64,000 bases of DNA from Sepiola atlantica (GCA_963556195.1 OY744525.1:30027269-30091268); one strand, 5' to 3'. Shown: positions 22,503-34,399, counted from the stretch's first letter. Numbers and translations are program-made. The notes: generated by a model from the letters alone, not told the origin.

Positions 22503-22678
22503 TGATAAGAACACGTGAGTATAATTAGCAGTTTCTTTTCTTTATTCATGGCGTGAATTTATTTTTTAGTTTTAATTCAGAGAACTATGATCATTTAATT
22601 CGTGTTTCATCTTATTATTCTTTAGTTAACAGAAAATCTCTTAGAGAAAAAAATGAAAAAAGAGAAAAATAAGGTATG

Positions 22679-23105
22679 TAAGATAATGAAGAGTGGCAAA
22701 AATGAATCGTGGACGAGTCCATTGTGCCTGCGGCGTCGAGAAAAAAAGAAAGGCGACTTGATAACTGTTCAAAAGGAGAAGGTTCCGCCGTGCAAGGAGA
22801 CTTGAAAGACGGCGGTTTCAAAAACGCGAAGAGCCGAAGCGCTTAGTGATCTGAGTATCAAAGTACCGAAAGAATGTGAGTTTACCTATGTTGATGGCAC
22901 CGATGAAGCTTTATTGACTCTTGTACCGAAGCCCGTCTTGCTGTTAGGCTTTCGTGTCCGCTGACTAAAACTGCGACTGATGAGCAAGTTGGTACTGTAA
23001 AGGAATCCCCTGACTTGTACTTCATCAAAGTGCTTGTGGAACAATTGCTTCAGTTCACGCTCGGATAACCAATGCCAAGCAAATTGCTTTCCAATCGAAT
23101 GTATA
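22679..23105 (+). pseudogene. UCHL3-like ubiquitin C-terminal hydrolase, broken copy 2
   Basis: About 80 percent or more identical to copy 1 by eye over its length. One frame gives LSDLSIKVPKECEFTYVDGT followed by DEALLTLVPKPVLLL, matching the N-terminal third of UCHL3 (WEFTDVxGxDxxLLxxVPxPV). It then reads in other frames as DEQVGTVKESPDLYFIK and SACGTIASVH with the catalytic-Cys box. Copy 2 keeps the segment that copy 1 lost, but lacks QTIG before SACGT, so neither is derived simply from the other. The homology begins about 130 bp before the coding part, as if 5' UTR were included. The copies are in direct orientation, 1.2 kb apart, separated by the TA satellite. Confidence 0.65.
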
Positions 23106-24340
23106 TTGAATATGTGTAAAATATAATGACTGCTACTAAATTATGTCTACGTTGAATTTGAACATGTAATCTAAGTCTATTATATAATTAGTTTACTTTC
23201 ATATACTATATTGTAGTGCAATCATAGGCGAGCAATATTATTGAAAAACTATTTAACAAACAAAACATATTGTCTTTTTAAAGTACTCATAGAGTTTCAA
23301 CTATTTAGGAGTGTCACGCTCCAGGAAATCTACTGGTACACTGCGGACAATTTTTCGCAGCGTAAAAGAGTTACGTTGGGTGTGTCTTCCTGTGTTGTTG
23401 TGAAATCATTATGCATTATTAAAAGTACATTTTAGCGTGTCCTTTGAACCGAGCGAATATTGATGTTGTGTGTCTTTTAAAGAGAAACATTAATCCTTTT
23501 ATTTAATTAAAAATGAATTAAAAAATGTTGGTAAATATTGATAATTTTATTTTTACTTTTATAGGAGTTTTTATTTTACTATTTTATTTTTAGGATTCTA
23601 TCTTTAATTTATTCAATGGGAGTGTTTCATATCTACGCGAAGAGATCCCTACGCCGAACTCATACACTCTATGAGTACCTTATAAAGGCAATACATTTCG
23701 TTTGTTTGGTTGTGGTGCAATAACATTGCTCTCCTTCAATTACACTAATCTATGCTATCTTGATGTAGCGTTGGAACGCTTTTTTCTATAGTCGATACAG
23801 ATTATAATTATAAACATATATGATCTGTTTCTTAATTAGTTTATTGCGAGATGAAGTTAAACTATTTAAGGGTCCGATAATACCATTTCCATCAGTATAA
23901 GTTATCTAGACAAGTGGTGTCGTTTTTGTAGTTTTTGATTTTAATATACTCATTTTGACACCTAATCCATTACATCTCTGACTAACTTAAAACGTAGTAT
24001 TTTAATTTTAACGTGATTTATCTGTCTTATATATTTGTACGTTTTTTATGGAAATTGCCCCGGAGAAGCCATGAAGCAATTTCATGTAATACTACTTCAA
24101 GGTAAGAAACAAGAAAAAAAGTGTTCGATTGGTAGATTCCGACATAGTAAACAAAGATTCTCCCCGCCCTTGTCAGAAACATCGCTCATAGAATTTTAAG
24201 ACTAAAGAAATAATAAGTCAAACTAGAGTAACGAGGCTTACGAAAGTAAACCTCAACCCAACTTTTTACGCCCCTTATATAAGTTCTGTATTTAATAAAC
24301 ATTAGAGTTATTCAATGTTATTTATTGTTTAGATGAGTTT
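23106..24340. other. Gene-free AT-rich stretch
   Basis: No recognisable gene; an ORF at 23241-23435 has no supporting feature. Confidence 0.5.
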
Positions 24341-24349
24341 TATGTTTCA

Positions 24350-24680
24350 TATGAGCACAGATAGAAATAATGCTGAATGTTGATATATACATATATAGTT
24401 TGAATCTCAGGTAATAAATCCAATTTTCTGGGGTTTTTCTTGCTGAATAAAGATTGAATGAGTCATTGTAACGTGTATTGACTTGTCTTTTAAGTGACCT
24501 TGGCGTTAGGAATTAAAAACACATGAGTCAGTAAAAAATAATAAAATACTTGTCACAAGAAATCATCATTATTTTTATTTGTATTTAACAAGATTTTAAA
24601 TGATAGTTCTACAAATGTTTATCTATTTACGAGTCTAATCAAATTCCACAGATTAATGTGTTTATTAGTTTATGTATCAT
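24350..24680 (+). repeat. Duplicated 5' flank of gene C
   Basis: Words AATGCTGAA, TTTGAATCTCA, ATTGAATGAGTCATTGT match 31670-31770 upstream of gene D in the same order, so C and D form a second duplicated pair. D carries an extra SINE-like insertion in this flank. Confidence 0.6.
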
Positions 24681-24688
24681 TATAAAAT
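24681..24688 (+). promoter_or_regulatory. TATA box of copy C
   Basis: TATAAAAT followed by AAGACGTTGTTTACAAC, matching TATAAAAG and AAGTCATTGTTTACGAC in copy D. Confidence 0.6.
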
Positions 24689-24819
24689 AAGACGTTGTTT
24701 ACAACAAGTTTACCGCACAGAAGTTTATTCCAAGTTTTTCAAAAACGCTTTATCACATCTTCTTGTTATTCAACGTTTTTGAAAAGAGATTATCACATCT
24801 TTTTGTTGGTTGACGCTTC

Positions 24820-25023
24820 ATGAAAGCTTTTCGCTTGCTGATATATTGCTGTCGAAGTTTGGTCTTAAGTAGATATTTGAATGACACAAAAGTGTATGTT
24901 CTATTTATCGTTTCATCATTTTGCTTTATATATATTGTTTGCGTAACAAACAAAGAATTGGGAAAAAGAAACACGCCAAGGCCGACCCGACTCACAAGAC
25001 CCACACTGACTAATTGCGGCTAG
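24820..25023 (+). pseudogene. Secreted-protein family copy C, frameshifted
   Basis: Alignment with copy A places the ancestral start at ATG 24881 (TGAATGACACAAAAG), but that frame stops after 21 codons. The rest of the homology is in the frame from 24880: NDTKVYVLFIVSSFCFIYIV, then TNKELGKRNTPRPTRLTRPT, LTNCG and stop. TNKELG matches ANKEL of D, and TPRPTRLTRPT is again Pro/Arg-rich as in A and D. One indel after the start codon has therefore uncoupled the start from the frame. The alternative upstream Met at 24820 adds MKAFRLLIYCC from the former 5' UTR and is unlikely to be original. No 3' family end was found; SINE-like and TA repeats follow directly. Confidence 0.55.
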
Positions 25024-25027
25024 ACCA

Positions 25028-25380
25028 GCAACAATACCAGGCTAGTGATTGAATTATCAGCCATCGAGTTGATAGTCGGTAGCTCTCACCAATCAGTCGC
25101 GGAACAGGCACTGATAAATGATGTCTACAATGTTTGTTATATTAACATTTGCTGCTAATTTACAGTGCTCTATTGTTTATTTAAAGAGCTTTACCTTACG
25201 CTAATTAGAAGCAGGCGATTTCATTGAACGGCAATGCTACTCTAGAATAGTAAGCTTATATATAATCATCCACTGACATGTTGTTTGACTGTACCAACAC
25301 TCTTCAGTACAGCTAGACTAGAAACCATCCCAAGTCAGGAATCGAACCTCCAACCATCTAGTTGATAGTCGACAGCTCTC
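25028..25380 (-). mobile_element. tRNA-derived SINE-like repeat, two partial copies
   Basis: CGAGTTGATAGTCGGTAGCTCTCACCAAT near 25064-25094 and CTAGTTGATAGTCGACAGCTCTCACCAAT near 25358-25386 are direct copies. The reverse complement contains GGTTCGATTCC, a B-box-like word from tRNA-type RNA polymerase III promoters. It is not a functional tRNA: no cloverleaf is visible. Confidence 0.5.
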
Positions 25381-25383
25381 ACC

Positions 25384-25427
25384 AATATATATATACATAT
25401 ATATATATATATAAATATATATATAGG

Positions 25428-25469
<42 letters not shown>

Positions 25470-25627
25470 TAGATATATATATAGTTATATATATATATAT
25501 AGATATATATATATATATAGATATAAATATATATATATAGATATATATAGGTATATATAAATATATATATATATAGATATAGATATATATAAATATATAG
25601 ATATATATATAGATATAGATATATATA

Positions 25628-25679
<52 letters not shown>

Positions 25680-25836
25680 GATATATATATATAAATATAT
25701 ATATATAGATATAGATATATATAAATATATATATATAGATTTATATATATATAGATATAGATATAGATATATATTAATATATATATAGTTATAGATATAG
25801 ATATATATATAAATACATATATATATATATACATAT

Positions 25837-25879
<43 letters not shown>

Positions 25880-25950
25880 TATATATAGATATATATAAAT
25901 ATATATATATATAGATATATATAAATATATATATATATATATCTATTAAG
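25384..25950. repeat. Complex TA satellite
   Basis: About 570 bp of TA with AAATA, AGATA and AGTTA interruptions in quasi-regular blocks. The 151-codon Tyr/Ile ORF on the minus strand is an artefact. Confidence 0.95.
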
Positions 25951-27565
25951 CTTTATTTTTTATTTATTTTTTAATGCAACTTTAATTCCTATATAATTTT
26001 ATTGCTAGCTACCATATTGCAGAATGGTTCTTGGATGTAGTGTTTAGATAGTATTATTATTATTTGTATATTTATATTTTTTTATTGTTTTAATTAATGT
26101 TATTTGATATGCAAATTATTATATCATACGGTAGTCTTAAGGGTAATATATTAGTATTATTATTTTATCATTATTATTATTTATTCATGTATATATTAGT
26201 GATATTTTAAGCTTAATTATTTCGACACTTGATTATTAGGGAAATGGTCGTATAATCAGTATCATTGGAGAGCCATAAATATTATAACTGTCCTGTTTTT
26301 AAATCTCCGAAACAGTTACATGGTAAACAGCTGATGATCCCCGTGTTAATATTAGACGCTTAAGGTCTCCTGTTTTTGTTTCACTCTTAGATAATTAACC
26401 CTCCCCCTTTTTTTTTTTTTTTTTTTTACTTATATTTTATCATTTATTAATTTTCCAACGAATGTTAAGTCTGCAATATCTTGGATTTAGTTAGTTTGTC
26501 TGGGGATTTAAACTGCATTTTTCATTTAAAATTATTTTTACGTGTATAATCGTTTCGTACATTATATTTCGTCGTGTTTCTCATCCATTTGTAGGGAGGA
26601 GTAGGGCATAATTGGTTAGTTGAGTTTAATGGATTAATTTGAAGATTTTCTTGTCTTTTCTCCTAACTCAAATGTCTTCCTAAACTCTTCATCCGTTTTT
26701 TTTACCAGCATCGGAAGTGTTGCGGCTCATCTACTTCGGAATCAAAGAACTGTGGCTTCGATAACATCAAGATGAATTGAAATTGAGACATTACTGACAG
26801 AGTAACACTAACCTCACTTATTTTTAAGGTTGGACATTACGGGTCACCTTAAATTTTTATTGAAGGGAGCGCTGATTCGACTCCTTGCTGGCAAGCATGG
26901 TCAGTAATGTGAATGGATTTGAATTAATATGTTTATAACTGTTGTGTGCTATATTCAGATAATATAGAATGATAGGAAAGATTGTCCCAGTGAAAATACA
27001 TGGTGCTCGCGAGAGGTTGTAATTATATCATCTGTGTGCTATTAAAGTCTACTTAGTTATTATTTTATAGAGATGTTCTATATTTTCCTTTTAAAGACTT
27101 GTTATAGTAGTGGTTGCTGTACATAAACACGCTCTCCAAGTATCTATTATTGTTATGTTGCTGGTTAGAACTGCGTATCTACTTTATTAACATAATTGAT
27201 TTTTTAATTGAAGAGACATGATGGATACTTATTATGCCCCACTACCTAAAGAATGTCATCAATGTTCATACTATGGTTTTGAATTCATTACATTTGTGCA
27301 CAGTGATATACTATTTCAGAAAGCAATCCAAAAATAGACTCTTTATACATATGTTGCTCATTTCTCTAAATGCAAACACTTGCGTTTCATAATTATTAAC
27401 ATAAAAATGTCCTTTTCCCTCAACAATCCTCTAAAATCCACCCTTCATGTTCTACTCTACCTTATTTTTCTCATGTGTTGTTGGCTCCCTTTTAAAAAAA
27501 TGCACTCATGTAGAGAAAAGCGCCGATGCAAAAGAAATTACTGTAGTGTACGAAGGGGTTCATCC
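25951..27565. other. Gene-free AT-rich stretch
   Basis: Includes a T homopolymer of about 21 nt at 26407. ORF 27380-27577 lacks a signal peptide or conserved context. Nothing else recognised. Confidence 0.5.
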
Positions 27566-28449
27566 TTTATTTCTTAAGCGAATTTGGGAGGCTAAAACCA
27601 ACGCAACTTAGAGGATCTGTAACTTTTTTTTACAATGCGATTATAATTGCAGTTTGATTCGTATTTTTATCAAGTAAACTGTGATATTTGTTTTTGTAAC
27701 AATATTTAACAAATGAAGATGTTTTACATTTAACATCTAAATGAGTAGAATTGGTCAACGAGCGTGTCGTACATAAAAATAAAACATTGGTGACGTTCTT
27801 GTAGCATACATCACGAATACAAGGAAACTAACTAACATTGACTAAAAGCTTTATCTTTTTTTAGTGAAGTCATTAGGAAGCTAAAACCAACGTAACTTAG
27901 AGAAATTTGAATTGTGATTAAAGAAACTGCGACGACTTTTTTCCTGTAACAAAGTTTATAACATTAATAAAAAAAGTGTATGTCTTACAACAAAGAAAGA
28001 ATTGCAACGATAGTTGCAGGGGAATTGTAATTGTTATTAACGAACTGCGACGGTGTTTTAAATGTCGCCGCAACTTAGAGCCGTTGTTTTGTTTATTTAA
28101 GAAAAGGTTTAGAATGTGATGATTGTTGCAAAGGAATTTTCATTTTTATTTAAGAAAACTACAACGTTAATATAAAACAGTTGATCACATATTTTAAATA
28201 AATTGTTACGGTCTTTAACAGGAAGAAAAAATGAACAGAAGGCATCGTCGAACGTTTGTTACAATTAAAATAAACGGTTGTAATAATGGGCATGTATTAC
28301 CGTAGGTAATGTGGGGCGTTAAAACCAACGCAACTCAGAAGACTTGTATTTTTTTTATTAAAACAATACGACGAAAGCTGCATATTTTTTAAAATTGTTA
28401 TTAACGATAACTGCGCTAATAAGTGTAATATAGCAATGTTTATAACTAA

Positions 28450-28842
28450 TTCCATAGAAAATGCCAGTATACTGAAATCATAAGCCCTTAATAGGGTTAA
28501 GATGACAATTCATATACACTAAATGTACAAAAGCAAGGAAATTCTCAAATGTTTACACTTTTATTGTCATAAAGGGTATGACTACATATAACCCAAACCA
28601 TTTCATTATCACTTCACTACAGTATAAATCTCTATGCATGAGTGGATGAAGTGTGTGAGGTACGCTGAAGAAAAATTCCTACCAGTAAAATACATATCCC
28701 TGTTGTGCTCGCATACCTTAATGACAATAAAAGTGTAAAAATTTGGGAATTTCCTTGCTTTTGTACATTTACTGTATATGAATTTTCATCTTAACCCTAT
28801 TAAGGGCATATGATTTAAGTATACTGGCATTTATCATGGAAT
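28450..28842. repeat. Large foldback element with about 130-bp arms
   Basis: Left arm 28450-28580 (TCCATAGAAAATGCCAGTAT through TTTACACTTTTATTGTCAT) is the reverse complement of 28713-28842 (ATGACAATAAAAGTGTAAAA through ATGGAA), with few differences, around a loop of about 130 bp. It interrupts the tandem array. No ORF, so a non-autonomous foldback/MITE type is likely. Confidence 0.9.
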
Positions 28843-28904
28843 GTAACTACTTTTGTAAAGCCTATGTCTTAATACAATACCTTCTCATAACTGATATAGT
28901 TGGT

Positions 28905-29190
28905 AGTTTGACTAATCAAGGTATATGGTAAACTGAAATTAAAATGCCATCAACTAGATACTATAACCTCTATCATTGGCAAAGATCCGCTCAATTCATC
29001 AAATGGTCGATAAGATACAGAATAAAGTGTATGAATACTGGTCATTTTAAAGGGTTTTTTGAATTTTCTGGAAAACTAAGGTATATGGTAAACTGAAATT
29101 AAAATGCCATCAACTAGACCCAAGAACCTCTATCTCTGTAAAAAATCAGCTTAATCCGTTAAATAGTTGATGAGATACAGGGCGCCACAT
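28905..29190. repeat. Two direct repeats of about 110 bp
   Basis: AAGGTATATGGTAAACTGAA starts at about 28919 and 29090; both copies run to GATAAGATACAG or GATGAGATACAG. An (ACGT)n tract follows at 29191-29208. Confidence 0.85.
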
Positions 29191-29955
29191 ACGTACGTAC
29201 GTACGTACACACACAGATAACATGATTTCATGATTGCACTTTCTGGATCTCTCGGTTACCTTGACTAATGATGCTGACATTCTACACACTTATAGAACCT
29301 ATCAAATAAAAATGTTGTGCAAAGTTGTAACTAATTTGGTTTATTGGTTTTTGAGTTATGATTGATCAAAGAAATGAGATTTCCAGCATAGGTAATTCGT
29401 GAGTCTATTAATGGATAGAGCGCTCTCGCGCCTCCCTTGACACATTTTAAAATGTCTAACATTAAAAAAACTAAATGTAAATTAAGCGTTGAAGTATGTT
29501 TTTCATAGATAAACACAGTCGTTATTATGTAATTGTGTTTATGAAAGAATTTGGGACGATAAAACTAACGCAACTCCGAAGAATTATACTTTTTATTACA
29601 AAAATGACACGAAAGCTGCAGAGTAATTTGAAGTGTTATTAAAGATAACTGCGACTTTTTCTGTGATGTAACAATGTGTAAAACATATTGAAACATTTTT
29701 TTGTTTTTAACCTTGACAAACAAAATATTAATTAAGCGTCGACTTATCTGTTTTACATATAAAAGAAAACAATCGTAATGATGTCATTGTATTTATGAAG
29801 ACAATTTATAAAGAAACACCGCCACTCAGGGGAACTGCTTGTTTCATTTAACAAATGCGACGAAAGATGCAGAGTAATTTGAATTGTTGTTAAAGATAAC
29901 TGTTAAATGTTGTGTAATGTATCTGAGTTTATTATATATTAGAATGAATTTTAAG

Positions 29956-30837
29956 GTATTTAACATTTAATAACACATTGAAATGAAAACGTCGACTGCG
30001 TTTTATCAAAGAAAAGAAGAAATAAGCTATTGTAAATATTTTTCATGCTATGACTGTGACGGAAAGTAAGGATAACCCTAGGCGTAAGGCAAACACGCCA
30101 TTGTGCTAACTTTTTCATCTGCTCGTTATTGTAAAGATGTATCTGTATTCTGGATAGTAAAACGGAAGTACTTGAATAAAAGCAATCTGATATTCTGTCA
30201 CTCCTTACATACTGTAACGATGCTAAGTATGTCATTGAATTTGAGGTAGTGAGTATAAAGTGATTGAAGACATTTACTGTAAGCGATGTCATTCAGTCCG
30301 ATGTGTCGGTATTAACCGCATCATTATATATTTACATATAAATATGTCGTAGTAATATTTAAAAAAATTAGATGTGCATTATTTCCAAGGGGGCTACATA
30401 ATGGAGACGCCATTTTTTTTTTTTTTTTTAAAGATTTTTCTTTGATCGTTCGGCAATTATATTCTGTTATTCCTGAATAAGTTTGTAACAAGCCTATGAA
30501 AGCGTCGGAAAAATAATAACCGAAGCTTGAGGGAGAGATCCGTATTTACTTAGGGAAGTTAAAATGGATGAATATTGGTCGAAGCTGGATGCTGTCTCCA
30601 ATGAAGACTAAGATCCGGTGAATGACGGGGTAGTATTAGTAGTTCTTTGTGTGTGAGTAAAGTTACTGCTCTTTTATCTAAGTATGTATTTTAGTGAGTG
30701 TATGTTATGTATGAGTTAATGTACAAACATATAATCGAATTGATTATTTCTAGAAACACGCATCAGTTATTTGCATTAAGCCTTAACATGTGTTTTAGGT
30801 TCTCTAATGTTTACTTGTACATAGGAAAATCGTCTTT

Positions 30838-30840
<3 letters not shown>
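29956..30840. other. Gene-free stretch
   Basis: A 110-codon minus ORF (29960-30292) starts MTSLTVNVFNHFILTTSN and contains no recognised domain or signal; I treat it as chance. Confidence 0.4.
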
Positions 30841-30841
<1 letters not shown>

Positions 30842-30890
<49 letters not shown>

Positions 30891-30910
30891 GTGTGTGTAT
30901 ATATATATAA
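30842..30910. repeat. (TA)n microsatellite
   Basis: About 43 bp of TA plus GTATATGTGTGTGTA. Confidence 0.95.
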
Positions 30911-30984
30911 CCTTTTTAATAAATAAATATATAGTATTTATTTGTTTTTAAGTCACATACACTAGTTTTTCTTGCTTTTGCAGT

Positions 30985-31530
30985 GATTTGGGAGATGACA
31001 ATTAGTGTTGGTTGAAGGATTCGAACCCAGCAACCAAGTCACCGTTGACTTTGTTACCGGCATTCTTCCCCTCGGCCACCAAGAATTACCACGGGAAACA
31101 AAAGAGAAGTAAGATCTATATTATGTCGAGACAGCAGAGAAACATTGAAAGCTAGTCAAATAGTGTTCAACTACAGACGTAGGAAGATTGTATGACGCTA
31201 AGATTGACAGATTATTATAACTCTCGAAAAGAGACCCATACCTTATCTTTAACGAGGATAAATTACATTTTTTCAATTAATAGATATTCATTATGTTTTG
31301 ACCTACATACACAGAAAATTAGAATAATTGCTGGTAGAAGGATTCGAACCCAGCCACAAAGTTACCTTTGAATTTGCAGTCTGGAATTCTTCCCCTTAGC
31401 ACTCAAGAATTATCACGGGAAAGAAAAATAAATTAAGATATTACGTCGAGGCAGCAGACGAACATAGACATCTTGTCAAATAGTGTTCAAATACAGACGT
31501 TGACTTGACGATCTCATAGTAAACGACGAT
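30985..31530 (-). mobile_element. tRNA-derived SINE-like repeat, two direct copies
   Basis: Copies at about 30985-31190 and 31325-31530 share GAAGGATTCGAACCCAGC, TTCTTCCCCT and ATTAC/ATCACGGGAAA, then TCAAATAGTGTTCAA and ACAGACGT. In reverse complement each has GGTGGCCGAGGGGAAGAA (A-box-like, as in class II tRNAs) followed by GGGTTCGAATCC (B box). They lack the rest of a tRNA fold. A duplication of about 340 bp is likely. Confidence 0.65.
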
Positions 31531-31664
31531 ATTTACGCAAGGAGATTTTATTTGACTAAAAATCTATCTTAGATTCCTATGTTTTTAGATTTATATACTT
31601 TCTACATTTAATTCAACGTTCTTTAGTATTCTTGTATGCGTTCTTCATTATTAATTAGCGCAAA

Positions 31665-31780
31665 TACAAATGATGCTGAAGTGTGATATATTAGTAGATA
31701 ATTTGAATCTCATGCGATTAATTCCATTGCCTCATTTTTACAAGAAAAGATATTGAATGAGTCGTTGTCATTGCTCAAAT
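31665..31780 (+). repeat. Duplicated 5' flank of gene D, distal part
   Basis: Homologous to 24360-24480 upstream of copy C; the match resumes near 32150 after the SINE-like insertion. Confidence 0.55.
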
Positions 31781-31784
31781 AGCA

Positions 31785-32145
31785 AACTACGTGTTGTAAA
31801 ATTTGATATATTCGGCCTACTGTTCTCATCTTGGGTGTTTTCAGCCGATGAACCCTCCGATTTTCTCCAGGTGTACTTTGTTGAACTCGGGAATATTTCT
31901 GTCGAACTCGGGAATCTGGACGGAATTTCGAGCGGAACCCTTTATTAAATCCACGAGTGTAGCATGCTCTCGTACCATCTGCCATGCCTAGGAAAAAGTC
32001 TTCAGTAATCCGCAATTCTTCATATCGCCCGCACTGAGGATAGAACCTTCAACCTACGGATGACTGTCACTTAGAACTGAATCCTACTTAGTTCTATATC
32101 TACCTCGCCACGTGTTGCCATTTAGATGCCGTTTTCTTTGTAATT
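31785..32145 (-). mobile_element. SINE-like insertion upstream of gene D
   Basis: This segment interrupts the homology between the C and D upstream flanks. Its reverse complement contains GTAGGTTGAAGGTTCTATCC, a B-box-like word, and it is more GC-rich than the flank. The 60-100 codon ORFs on both strands here are unconvincing. Confidence 0.45.
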
Positions 32146-32255
32146 AATTTAGAAAATACTTAAAATTTTATTTGTGTTTAATAGGATGTTTAATTAAATT
32201 TCTACTAATGCTTTTGAATTTATGAGTCGGATTAAATTGCATAGCTTTTTTGGAT

Positions 32256-32263
32256 TATAAAAG
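32256..32263 (+). promoter_or_regulatory. TATA box of gene D
   Basis: TATAAAAG, 154 nt before the ATG, in the same alignment position as in copies A, B and C. Confidence 0.65.
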
Positions 32264-32416
32264 AAGTCATTGTTTACGACTAACAAACGAACTGCAGATG
32301 AGTTGTATCCAAGACTTTCGAAGGCTGTAACAATTCTGCTTGTTGTTTCACCCAAAAAATACTTTTCCGCCTACTGAAATATTATCGCATAAATGTGGCC
32401 AAAAGCAGTAATCAGA

Positions 32417-32825
32417 ATGACGAGTAAAATATAACTACTCGCTTTATACTATCTTCTCTTTCCATTAACGATATTATTCTGCGAGGCGAACAAAGAATTA
32501 GAAAGGTATATACACAAAGGCTAGCAAAACACACCACCTTCACACAGCCCAGATCGCCCATCGGCCCCACCAATTCCACCATGTCTAAGCCGCCCTCCCA
32601 GCCCACCAATCCCAAGTTGGCCACCTGGTCCACGCTTCCCACCTTACCCCTCACGTCCACATGAGCACCGCAAGCGATAAAGATTATCTTGCATTCACAA
32701 CGCTAGAGGAAGCCAACAATAAATGGGAAATAAACGTCCGAAAATCATATGGGAACAAAAAGCTAATTCCGATTCGGGAAAAGAACACACCCATTACCCC
32801 ACACGGTGGTTTACCTGGCACGTAG
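32417..32825 (+). pseudogene. Secreted Pro-rich protein, family copy D, with in-frame stops
   Basis: The ATG at 32417 aligns with that of copy A (AGAATGACGA). In the start frame a TAA at codon 6 (32432) and a TAG at codon 36 (32522) interrupt an otherwise coherent protein: leader PLTILFCEANKELE matching VTILFCDANKEF of copy A, then a strongly Pro-rich stretch (SHSPDRPSAPPIPPCLSR, PPGPRFPPYPSRPHEHRKR) ending at TAA 32678 after 88 codons, almost the same length as A. A different frame continues the family homology (INVRKSYGNKKLIPI) to a stop at 32823. It therefore has two nonsense codons and one frameshift. If it was functional in an ancestor, it encoded a secreted Pro-rich peptide ending in a basic cluster (HRKR), resembling proline-rich defence peptides in composition only. 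Confidence 0.6.
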
Positions 32826-33444
32826 TAAATTCCATTTACAGAATATAAGAAATGACGCTGAAGATCTTAAGGATTGCGACAAAGTTTTAAAAGGCAATAG
32901 ACGGCCGTTTGAAGGAAAAAACTGGAATATTCTTCTAAATGGATGCACAAAATAAAGCAACCGCTGATTATCTTAGAAGAAATTAACAAGTGATGTTCCC
33001 TGAAAATTATGGACTTGACTTCTTTCCATTAAACTGTAATTGAAAAAATGCAACAGGTCGTGTACTCGACATATTTGAAAATGGAAAAATGACCCCCCGG
33101 CCGACAATAATTAAAAATTCAAATATACCTTTAGCAAAAGTAGTGCACCTACCGACTAAAATGTTATAATTAGTTATGTTATAATTAGATTCCAATGAAA
33201 TAGTTTATAATTTTATTAGCATGTATTGCTCTAAAAGTGTATCTGTTTTAATGATCTATCTACCGGTTGCAAAACAACCGACGGATCCAGAAAGAATATC
33301 TCCTTACAAAAATGATATTTCAAATGGAAACACTATATTCAAAAGAATTAATTATTGATGAAAATAATGTTTTCAAAAAAATGGAAAATAAATATGATTG
33401 CAAATGTTTTCTCTATGGTTGGCCGTTCTCTTACTTTTTACTTA

Positions 33445-33450
33445 AATAAA
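33445..33450 (+). terminator. Poly(A) signal of gene D
   Basis: AATAAA in ACTTAAATAAAGTCTATTTC, homologous to the other family 3' ends. Confidence 0.7.
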
Positions 33451-33565
33451 GTCTATTTCTCATTGATATTTATGCCAAATCCTTATTTATATACTACAAC
33501 ATAGCAAACAGAAATATAATGTTAAATCAAACCAAGAAAGTATTTATAAGCAACATTTTTATATA

Positions 33566-33566
33566 T

Positions 33567-33646
<80 letters not shown>
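33566..33646. repeat. (CA)n-(TA)n microsatellite
   Basis: About 22 bp of CA then about 55 bp of TA; a second TA tract lies at 33943-33990. Confidence 0.95.
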
Positions 33647-33649
<3 letters not shown>

Positions 33650-33740
33650 TATATTTAAAAAATGAACTATTAGCATGAAAATGTTTTCTGTTTAGTAAAG
33701 AAATTTCTTTTCTGATTCATGATTAAAATAAAAAGGTTCT

Positions 33741-33900
33741 TTAATGCAACGCGATTCCATTTGTAGCTTTACACAAAAAAGTGTGTGTATTGTATCCCTT
33801 TTCCACCATTTTTAAAAATTCTCTTCGACCTTTTATTTTTGATACTTTTCTATTTTTGATACTTTCTATGTGTGTGCTGATTTTTAATTGTACATTTCAA
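33741..33900 (+). repeat. Conserved element downstream of gene D
   Basis: TTTAATGCAACGCGATTCCATTT, about 295 bp after the poly(A) signal, followed by TTTTATTTTTGATACTTTTC, matching the elements after A and B. Confidence 0.55.
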
Positions 33901-33938
33901 TTTTGTATTAAGAAGTTAGAACTGACGATTTGAAAGTG

Positions 33939-33992
<54 letters not shown>

Positions 33993-34399
33993 TACTATGA
34001 ATCAGAGTTTATGAATTATTGTCAATAAGATATATATAGCATGTATAATATTTTTATTAGTATTTCAGCTACTCTATAATTGTGCTGCATTTTATTTCAA
34101 TAAAATAAATTTATGTTATTAATATTACTTGTAGTATTTTTGTTAAGCGGCTAATGTGTGTATAATCGCTACTAGACGATGTATGTTGGGGAGTTATTGT
34201 TAATTAAAGTTTGTTTGGCGTCGGCAAGTGTTTTTTGAAATATAGTGTTAGTAAAGGAATTGTTTGTTGGCTTGATTAATGAGTTTTTAGTATGACGATT
34301 TTCTACCTGTTAGTGCATTCGCTTCTAACTTCAAGTAAACATATATGTTTTGCTAGTAGACACTTTTTATGGATAGGTAGTGCACTTATCTGTATCAGT

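Larger units (their letters stand above)
27570..29955. repeat. Degenerate long tandem array
   Basis: The word GCTAAAACCAACGCAACTTAGAG or a close variant starts units at about 27581, 27876, 28320 and 29558, and a diverged GCCACTCAGGGGAACT at 29820; each is followed by AAAT/AATGCGA, ATTG..ATTAAAGATAACTGCGAC and TGTAACAATGT words. Unit lengths vary from about 260 to 450 bp. The array is split by a foldback element and a pair of direct repeats between 28450 and 29200. Confidence 0.7.

Noticed and set aside
22080..22549. Three overlapping 107-144 codon ORFs of Tyr/Ile repeats, minus strand
   Set aside because: They are translations of the TA satellite; the same happens at 1730-2223, 20860-21117, 25379-25834, 30698-30910, 37279-37485, 38018-38350, 39562-39798 and 58736-59005.
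30985..31420. Possible tRNA genes on the minus strand
   Set aside because: Only A-box and B-box-like words are present; no complete acceptor stem or cloverleaf, and two direct copies indicate a SINE.
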